In this document: piece after piece, positions 1 to 8,412 of the stretch
Layout of the letters: each line of letters begins with the position of its first letter
Position numbering within the stretch: position 1 is the stretch's first letter
Assembly: GCA_001275005.1 (NCBI GenBank)
Contig: JWZX01001665.1
Location: 1-18,704, forward strand
Direction: 5' to 3'
DNA from: Chrysochromulina tobinii
Lineage: Eukaryota; Haptophyta; Prymnesiales; Chrysochromulinaceae
Length of the DNA: 18,704 nucleotides
Made by a program: the position numbers and the translations under genes
Notes under the pieces: generated by a model
What the model was told of the DNA's origin: nothing
The model's database searches: none
What the model saw: the letters and a program-made list of their open reading frames with translations, nothing else

Positions 1-2
1 TC

Positions 3-3000
3 GGTGGCGACTTTGGCTCCGCGGCGCCGCCGAAGCTCGTGCGCTTCGACGCTCTCAACTCCGCGCCTACCGGTATCCACACGCAGATCAAGGACGGCGA
101 TCGATTTCGGATTCAATTCGATCGGCCGACAGACAGGAGCGAGGCGCTCGGCAACAAGCGCTACGTGGACAGCCTGTTCACCTTCTCGCACCCGCTGGGC
201 GCCGACTACTCTGGCGCGTGGGTCGACAGCTCCACGTTCGTCGTGAGCGTCCTTTCCGTGAGCACTAAAGGCGCGCCTCCCATCGGGACGACGCAGGTCT
301 TGGTGGTGCCCGACCGGCTGCGCAATCGGCAGGGCGAGCCGTCGGGATCGATCGCCCCGGCCTTCCTCTCGAGTAGCTACGGCTCGAGTGCGCCGCCGCG
401 CTTCACCTCGTTCGAGGTCTTCGACCCGGACAATGCCGACGTCACCTACTCCGACGGCGACCGGCTGCGACTCGTCTTCGACATGGCGACGGACCGCGGA
501 CGGCGCGAGGGCGGCAAGAAGTTCGTGGACAACCTGCTCGAATTCTCGGTCCAGCTCGGCATCGACTACTCTGCGGAGTGGACGAGTGAGTCGGCCCTGA
601 CCATCACTTCGATCGCGACCCATCCCAACTTTCTGGGGTACGATGGGGACACCTCTGTGGCGCTCGCGATGGCGCGATGCAAGTGGGGCGACGGGCCGAA
701 CGACGTGACGGTGCCCACGCTGATCGAGCCGATGCGCGTGCGCTGCTCGCGCTGCTCGTCGTATCTCCACACCTCGGAGGCCGTTCGCAGCCTGCGCCTC
801 TCGTTGAACGAGGAGGACTTTGCCGACACGGGCCCGTTTACATTCTACAAGGAGCCGCGCCTCGCGGTCTTCGTGACCGCCTTGCAGCCAGAGGGCGGCG
901 TGAGCGAGGGCGGCACGCTCGTGACCGTGCGCGGCGCAGGCTTCGACGTCATGAGCGCCGGCATCGCCCTGATGCACGTGCGTTGCCGTTGGGGCTCCAT
1001 TCACGCTGTGGGGAACGACACCGCAGCCCTCTCCGTGAGCTCAACCGAGATCGTCTGCCCGTCCTCGCCGCTGCCAGAGGGCATGCAGAACCTCTCGATC
1101 GCGCTCAACGGGCAGCAGTTCTTCGCGACCAACCTGCGCTTGCTCGTCTACCCGCAGCCGAGCGCCTTCACGCAGGCGGCGCTCAACACGACGGACCTCG
1201 GGCTCGGCCCGCCCAAGTTCTTTGGCGTCCTCGTGGGCGCTCCAATCGGATTCCACAGAGAGAATGCGAGCGCCGACGTGTGGATCCGTGGGCAGGGCTT
1301 CCTCGCCTTCCAGAACGCGTCGACCGCGCTCAGTGCCGTCCGGCTGCGCTGCCGTTGGGGCGCCGTGCCGGGCGCGCCCGTGACGGCGCCCATCCGGGTC
1401 GAGCACGATCTCGTCATCTGCCCGGCGGCTCCGCTCGAGCTCGCCGCCGACCGCCCGATCTTCGTCGCGCTCAACGGCGTCGACTTTGTCGACACGACCT
1501 TCTCGATGCGCTACTACCCGCAGCCGAGCGTCTTCACGCGCGCCCTGCTGCCCGAAACCACATCCCACTGCGCCGCGCGTGACGACGTGCGGTGCGCCGC
1601 CGGCCTGCACCCAACGGGCGGCGTGAGCTCGGGCGGCACGTCCGTCACGCTCTTCGGCGCCGGCTTCACGGCCTTCCGGCGCGAGCCCGAGCTCGCATCG
1701 TGCCGGTGGGGCCACGCGATCACCGTGCCCACGGCCATCGACGACACGCGCATCGTGTGCCCGGCCGCATCCGAAGCGGAGGCGAGTGGGGACCCGATCG
1801 TGCTGCCCGGCACCTCGCGCGTCGAGCTGAGCATCGCGCTCAACGGCGTCCACTTCATCCCGACGGCGCACACCTTCTCGTACTACGTGCAGCCCGTCAA
1901 CTTCTCGTCCATACACCCGACGGGCGGGGCGCTCTCGAGCCTGACCGCGGTGACCATTTTAGGAGAGGGCTTCCTCGCCTTCTCGAATAGCTCGGCGCGG
2001 CTCCGCTGCCGATGGGGTACCGACTCCAACCTCACTCTCACCGACGCGCTGCGCACCGACGACGCCGTCGCGAGCGCGCTCGGCGTCAACTTCTCCGACA
2101 GCAGCTTCGACGCGAGCGTCCTCGCGGGCGCCGAGCACGTGACGGTCGCCTCCGAGCTGAGCGACGGCCGCGTCGTGTGCCCCGCCCACCCGAAGGCGAA
2201 CGCGGGCCCGCGCGAGCTCTTTCTCTCACTCAACTCGGTCGATTTTGGCTCGACGGCGCTGCACTACAAGTACTATGAGCAGCTCGAACAGGTGACCATG
2301 GAGCCAACGGGTGGTCTGGCGGGCGATGGGCACGGCGGCACGCCCATCACCTTTAGTGGGCGCGGCTTCGATGCCTTCTTCGCGAGGCTCAACGACACCA
2401 TCTGCCGCTGGGGCAACCAGAGCTACACATCGCCCGTGTCCCTCGGGCCGACCGCGCTCGTCTGCCGGTCCGCGCCGCAGCCCGCTGGTCAAGTGAGCGT
2501 CTCCATCGCACTCAACCAAGTCGACTTTGCGCAGCTGGGGCTCACGTACACGTACTACGCGACGCCGAGCTTCTCGTCGATCGGGCCGGCGCTCGGAGCG
2601 TCCAATGGGGGCGTGCGTGTGACCGTGCAGGGGAGCGGGTTTGCGAGCTTCTCGGGGCTTGGGAGCTCGGCGCGCTGCCGTTGGGGCGCCGGCGCGTACA
2701 CTACAGTCCCGATCAGCCTGACCGACGAGCAGCTCGTGTGCCTCTCTGCGCGCCGCAACGACCTTCAGGCCGCGCTGGGGGGCCCCGCGACAAGCTCGAC
2801 GATCACACTCGACGTGGCGCTCAATGCTGTCGACTTCTCCTCGACCGGGCAGCCCTTCGCCTACTTTTCGGAGTTCGTTGCCAACGTGAGCGTCGCCGAT
2901 GGGCCTGCTGGCGGGTCTGCCTTGGGAGGTACCCTCGTGACCCTCACCGGCACAGGCCTCGGCTCGGTACGGCTCTGCAAGTTCGGAAACGGCACGGCGC

Positions 3001-5636
3001 GCGCCGTGCACGTGCCGTGCACCTTCGAGCGCTGCGTGTGCGTCTCGGAGCCCCTCGGTTTGGACTCGTTCACCAAGCCCGACGGCGCCTCCTTCTCCGA
3101 GGGGCCACGCCACCTGGATGACGAGGCGCTCGCCGGGACGGCGCACACGCGCGGCTTTGTGCCCATACTGCTCTCGAGGAGCAGCTCGCTCGGCGATGGC
3201 TCCTTGGGCTCCTTCTTCCCGACCGCTTCGAGCTTCTTCTACTTCCCCGCGCCCACTTTCGAGCTGCACGAGAACAACACGGCCGTGCGCGAGCCGATCA
3301 CCGGAGAGCCGCCGTTGTTCACGCTGGCGATGACCTCCATCTACCCGGGCGGCGGGCCCGTCGGCATCGCGACGATGGTGACCATTGCGGGCAACGGCTT
3401 CCTGGGCTTTGATGGCGACCGTCGTCAAGTGCGATGCCGGTGGGGCGCCGCCGCCACCGCCGCATCGACTGTGCCCGAGTTCGTGTCCAACATGCAGGTG
3501 CGCTGCCTCTCGAACACGCGCGCCCCCGCGGGCCGCGTGGACGTGTACATCTCGCTCAACGCGGGCGCCGACTTCCACTCGACGGGCCAGTCGTTCCACT
3601 TCTACAACAACCCGATGCTCATTCGCACTGGCTGCCTCGGCGCCACCAAGGGCTGCTTGACCACTGGGCCGACTCAGGGCAAGAACCCGGTGCAAGTGAA
3701 CGGCGTCGGGCTCAACGGCTTTGTCGATTACGTCTCCGCGCGCTGCCGCTTCTCGCTCACGGGCTCCTCGCTCGTCTTCTACGACCGCGTCGCGAGTTAC
3801 GTCGACGTGGCGCTCAACGGCTTGCCCGTGCTCGGCGCCGGGCTGAGCAACGGTTCGATCGTCGACGACGGCTCGTCGCTCTACTGCATCACGCCGCGCG
3901 CGGATGTGAACGAGAAGATCGTGACGCAGGTGGCCATCGCGCTCAACGGCGTCGACTTTGTCGAGGGGGTCGGCGAGAATGCGGTCACCTCACAGTACTC
4001 CCTCTACCCACAGACGCTCACCTCGATCGAGCCCGTCGGCGGCTCGTTCTTCGAGTCGAGCTCGGTCACAGTGCGCGGCCTCTTCTTCCCGGGCTTCGAC
4101 GGGCTCTCTCTCTCGGCTCGATGCCGCTTTGGCGATCGGGTCTCGACCCCGACGGTGCTCGAGGCGAACTCCGGCATCATCGTGTGCGCCTCGCCCACGT
4201 ACGCGAACTCGGGATCGCGCTCGGCGGCCGGCGGCCCTGGCTACGAGGACGTGAGCTTCGCCGTCGCACTCAATACGGTCGACTTCGTCGGCAACGAGGC
4301 GGTCACTTTTCGGTACTATGACCACTTCCTCGCGTCCATCACGCCTGGCGGTGGCCATCTCCTCGGCAACACCGAGGTGCTCATCCTCGGAGATCGCTTC
4401 GACCTGCTCAGCACCATCGACGCACCTTCCGCTTCGCTCGTGCGCTGTCGCTTTGGCTACCACGACGCGGTCGTCGGCCAGATTGTCACGATCCAGGGGC
4501 TCGTCTACATTCGGTGCCGCTCGTCCAACGCACAGAGCTTTGGACGCGCTGCGACCGGCTACGAGTTCGTCGCCATCTCGATCAATCGCCAAAACTTTCT
4601 GCCCGCGCTCGACGGCCCAGGTGGCTGCATCCTCAATCCGGACTCGTGCGCGCAGTTCAAGTACTACACAGAGGAGGTGCACTCGCTCTGGCCCGTCGCC
4701 GGCCCCGCCGTGGGCGGCACGAGGGTCAACATCTCCGGCGCCTTCTCTCCGGGCTACGATGGCGTGCGCACGTCGGCCCGTTGCCTGTTCCGCACCGGCA
4801 GCCCCACGTCGCCCGATCGCCGCACGAACCAGATCGCGCGCCTCGGCGCTTCGTCCGTCATCTGCCCGTCGGCGAGCACGACCGTCGCAGGCCGCACTGC
4901 GCCGCTCTCGGACGCGCTCGGTGGACGGCTCCTCACGTCGGAAGTGGGCGTCGCCCTCAACGGCGCGTACGTGCAAGAGGATTCCACAGACTATGTCGGC
5001 ATCTACCGACCAACCATGTGCCCGGCGGGTGCGTACGGCGCGTACCAGACCTTCACCCAGTACGTCCAGGAGGTGCACAGCATCGAGCCCACAGGCGGTC
5101 CCATCCACGGTGGCACGATGGTCACCGTGAGCGGCGTCGGCTTCATGCCGATCACCACGCCCATGCTGCAGCCCGCGCTGCTCCGCCCGTCCGTGCGCTG
5201 CCTGTGGGGCTGCTTGACGAACCCGACGAACCCCGAGATCTGCGAGGTCGGCTCGCAACGGCTGCTGACGAGCCCCACCTCAATCTCACCCACCGAGATC
5301 GTGTGCGCCACGCCCGTCGGCGCCGAGGACCTTCTGGTCCATGCAGGGGACGCCTTTCTCGGGCTCGCGCTCAATGTCTATGACGCGCTCAGCGCCACGT
5401 GTAACGACCAGCTGCAGAATGGCGACGAGAGCGGCGTCGACTGCGGCGGCACCGCTTGCCCGCCTTGCCCGCCGCCGAGCTGTACCGACGGGCTCCAGAA
5501 CCGCGACGAGACGGGCGTCGACTGCGGCGGCACGCACTGCGCCGCGTGCCTCGTGTGCGCGGGCGCAATCTCCGGCCAGCAGTGCCATCTGCCCGTTCTC
5601 AGCTCCGTCTCGCCTACGGCCTCCCCAACGCAACAG
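3..5636 (+). CDS. Giant IPT/TIG-repeat cell-surface protein, segment 1 (5' partial, first exon block in window)
   Basis: Open in one frame (codons starting at positions divisible by 3) from the window edge for 1,878 codons, so the true start lies upstream; the GTG at 39 is only an internal Val. Residues 5-130 and about 131-205 are two related modules (APPxF..., SDGDRLRL/KDGDRFRI, Y-S-A/G-x-W), possibly Ig-like. Then come one truncated and 13 recognisable IPT/TIG modules of about 100-140 aa. Each follows the pattern PTGG..GGT-VTV-G-GF, RCRWG, VxCxSP, ALNGVDF and F-YY. The RCRWG and VxC cysteines probably form a disulfide. Many N-x-S/T sites fit a secreted or extracellular location. IPT/TIG folds are Ig-like and occur in plexin/Met-type receptors and adhesins; the ligand here is unknown. 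The segment ends at the GC donor of the intron at 5637. The family call is firm, the biological role is not. Confidence 0.88.
5400..5549 (+). other. Two tandem Cys-rich DCGG modules inside the TIG protein
   Basis: Two back-to-back 27-residue modules share the pattern C-x-D-x-x-x-N-x-x-E-x-G-V-D-C-G-G-T-x-C-x-x-C. The first Cys codons are at 5400 and 5481, which gives an 81-nt period. The Asp/Glu-rich loop plus paired cysteines suggests a small disulfide-rich, possibly calcium-binding module; that role is inference. I have seen similar motifs in surface proteins of marine bacteria and algae, but I cannot name a family with certainty. They replace the end of TIG module 13, just before the intron. 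Confidence 0.7.
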
Positions 5637-5750
5637 GCGAGCATGCACGCCTCTGATTGCCTCTCTCATTTGTGACTGATTGCCTCCCCAATTGCAGGCG
5701 CACGCCTCTGATTGCCTCTCTCATTTGTGATTGCCTCCCCAACGCAACAG
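5637..5750 (+). other. GC-AG intron, phase 0, built from direct repeats
   Basis: The two long reading blocks on either side are in the same frame but are separated by two in-frame TGA codons (5673 and 5709). Removing 114 nt from GCGAGC at 5637 to CAACAG at 5750 joins SPTASPTQQ to AVMLTVHGAGFG. That restores the normal 15-residue spacing of an IPT/TIG first strand (S-P-T-x-x-P-x-x-x-x-x-x-L-T-V). The donor reads AG|GCGAGC, a typical GC-type donor. A 21-nt direct repeat spans both ends (5619-5639 and 5733-5753). Inside, a 31-nt repeat occurs at 5645-5675 and 5700-5730. The exact cut could slide within the terminal repeat without changing the spliced product. Confidence 0.8.
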
Positions 5751-8411
5751 GCGGTCATGCTCACGGTGCACGGCGCCGGATTCGGCAACCCGGGCGATGG
5801 CAGCGTGCGACAGTACGCACCTCGCTGCTCCTTTGGTCGCGCCGAGCTGGGCGTCGATGGCGTCGCCTGGGAGACTGTCGCCACGGTGCTCAGTGCGAGC
5901 ACGCTGCGCTGCGCGACGCCGCGCGCGCCGATCACCGGCTGCTACACGCTGCAAGTCTCGCTCGATCTATGCGACTACGCGCCTTCAGTCCAGTCGAGCT
6001 GCCCGGCCGCCACGCGTGCGCGCGGCCTTCCGGTGGCCTTCCTGCCCTCGTCCCAATACCCCGGCTTCCCCCTCTCCGCGGAGCTCGGCAGCTACTCGTA
6101 CCCGGGCGACTTTGTGCAGAGCGGGCTGCGCTTCCGTTTCTTCTCGCATGCCGAGCCGCTCTTCTCGGTACGTGCGAGCGGGCGCATCCTCCAGGCCAGC
6201 GCTCCGAGCGGTCAGACCGTTGCCGCGGGGGGGCCCCTCGAGGGCGGCACCGTGCTCACCATCACGTACACGGGCACGGCCGCGCAGTCCGGTGGAGGAG
6301 GAGGAGGAGGGCGCCGGCTGCAGACGACGACGCCCAATGTAGCCAACGACGCGGCGATGCCGCCGTTCATCCGACTCGATCAGAATCTCGACGTGGTCCT
6401 CAACCAGAGCCGTTGCGCCTTCGGCAGCGCCAATGGCCTCGAGCCGCCGCCGTACACGCAGCCTCTCAACGTGACCGGCCGTACCATCGTGTGCATCTCG
6501 CCGGTGCGCACCGAGCCGGGCATCGTCGCACTGCGCGTCTCGCTCAACGGCCAGCAGTTCTTCGAGACGGGCCTCGACTTCCAATACTACGCCAACCCGA
6601 ACCTGACGGCCATCCATCCGCGCGGCGGCCTGGTGACCGGCGCGACGCCCGTGACCATCTATGGCACCGGCTTCCGCAACTTTGAGCCGAACGTGCCGGT
6701 GTCCCGATGCTCATGGGGCTTTGGACCCGATGGAACGCGCCTCACGACCGCCGCCCGTTACGACGCGTCACTCTATCACGCGCCGTCCAATTCCACAGGC
6801 GCGATGGTGTGCCTGAGCTACCTGCGTGCGCGGGGGGGGCTCGCCGCCGACACGGTCGCCTTCTCGCTCTCGATCAACGGCGTCGACTTCATCGACGAGC
6901 CGACGGCTGCTCTGCCGTACAAGTTCTACGTGCAGCCAGCTCTCTTCCAGGGCGTCTACCCTACCGGTGGCCCGATCAACGGCGGCACCGTCATGACCTT
7001 CGAGGGGCGGGGCTTTGCCAACTTCGATGGCAACCCGTCGACTGCCCGATGCTCCTGGGGCAACGTGCAGACGAATGCGGCCACGCTCACGATCCCGACG
7101 GTACTCGAGGACACGCGCGTCGTGTGCACGTCGGCGCCCGTGAGCGGCTTCAGTGGCGCTTTTTACTTCGTCGCCGCCAAGCTCGCGCTCAACGGCATCG
7201 AGTTCGGCGTACCGCAGTTTGTGCGCTACTATGAGCAGCCGCGTCTCTTCACCGAGCTCGTGCCGGTCACGGGCGGGCCCGTCTCGGGCGGCACCGTGAT
7301 CACCCTCGGGGGGTTTGGGTACACCAACTTTGACCCCGAGCCGAGCGGCTTGGCCAAGAGCCGGTGCCAGTGGGGCAGCAGCGGCGTGCATGTGGGCGTC
7401 CTCGCTCAATCCTCGAGCTTCATCGTCTGCCCTACCTCGCCGCGCACGGGCGTTACGTCGGGGTACGTGGACGAGACGCTGCGCGTCTCGATCAACGGGC
7501 AGCAATTCGTCGACACAGCCCGTGCCTTTCGCTTCTATTACGTGCGCATCGACAGCGTCTATCCCGCCGGCTCGCCGCTCTTTGGCCGAAGCAACATCGA
7601 GGTGCGCGGCGTCGGCTTCACCACCTTCGCGACCCTCGCCGGCATCGTCGATTTGGAACGAACACGCCTCCGGCTGCGCACCGGGCAGCAGTTGGCGGTG
7701 CGCGACCTGACCGACACCTCCTTCTTCTTCAATGCGCCCCCGGGCACCGTCGGCCGTTACATCCTCTCGATCACGCTCAACGGCCTCGACTGGGACGCGA
7801 GCGGCTGGGAAGGCAATCCGCCCGTCGTGTACGACTACTACCAGTCCTTGCCCACGGGCGTGCAGCCGACGGGCGGCCACATCCGAGGCGGCACCCTCGT
7901 CACCGTCCAAGGAGTCGGGTTCCTCTCCATCGACCCTGGAGCTGGCCTCTTCCGCGTGCGCTTCGGGGCCGCCGAGCCGACGGTGCCGCTGAACTTGAGC
8001 GACGCGGCCGCCATCGTGCTCACCGTCGCCACCGCGCCGACGTTACGCTCGGAGGTCACCGTGTCACTCAACACGTTTGACTACGCGCGCGGCCAGCCCG
8101 CGGTCAACTTCCGCTTCTACGACCATAACATCACGACGCTCTCGCCCACGGGCGGGCCCGTGCGCGGCGGCACCGTCGTGACCGTCTCGGGCATCGCCTT
8201 CGACGCCTACGGCGATGAGACTTTGCTGCGTTGCGCTTTCGGCGCACGCGCCGTGCCGTCGGTGCTCGGCAGGATGACGTACACTCAGACGGTCTGCGTC
8301 TCGCCGCCACACGTGAGCCTGCCGTTTGACGTCGCAGGGTACTATCGGCTGCTCGCGGGCCTCGCCAGCAACGCCACCGGCCGCCCGCCGCCGCCGCCGC
8401 CGCCGCCGCCG
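5751..8411 (+). CDS. Giant IPT/TIG-repeat protein, segment 2 (second exon block)
   Basis: This block continues segment 1 in the same frame for 887 codons after the intron. It holds the rest of TIG module 14 and modules 15 to 21, with the same signatures (RCSWG/RCAFG, VxCxSP, SLNGQQF/SINGVDF, F-YY). Module 15 carries a linker with seven Gly followed by GRRLQ (about 6286-6325). Modules 19 and 20 have lost the RC-WG cysteine (LRLRTG, FRVRFG). The frame is convincing up to the Pro run at 8385-8411; beyond that it reads Arg-rich noise until a TAG at 8688. The protein clearly resumes in another frame, so this is not a natural C-terminus and the ATG at about 5712 is not a start. Confidence 0.85.
8385..8411 (+). 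repeat. (CCG)9 microsatellite at an apparent frameshift
   Basis: Nine CCG units encode nine Pro in the upstream frame. Downstream, the domain pattern continues only one frame over, starting at about 8413 (SPGGGGQGSGRRL, then EVTVALNAQDF). The shift completes TIG module 21, whose CVSP half lies before the run and whose ALNAQDF half lies after it. A parallel linker in module 23 (seven Pro, then GSGRRLQ) supports one continuous protein. A 1-nt insertion or 2-nt deletion in the run, a sequencing error, or a short unrecognised intron would all explain it. Confidence 0.65.
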
Positions 8412-8412
8412 C

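Noticed and set aside
39-41. GTG as start of the TIG protein
   Set aside because: This is a nuclear gene, and the frame and the first module (APPKL...) continue upstream to the window edge; the real start is outside.
677-1582. 301-codon plus-strand frame
   Set aside because: Frame-shifted shadow of the TIG frame, Arg/Ala-rich and without motifs.
2226-3695. 489-codon open frame on the minus strand
   Set aside because: It lies fully inside the TIG array, has no domain pattern, and its Arg/Ala/Glu-rich composition is that of an antisense shadow in GC-rich coding DNA.
3990-5258. 422-codon open frame on the minus strand
   Set aside because: Antisense shadow of well-formed TIG modules; no recognisable motif.
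5712-5714. ATG as the start of a second, separate TIG gene
   Set aside because: It lies within the intron. The preceding block ends with half of the same TIG module, and both blocks share a frame with an exact splice solution.
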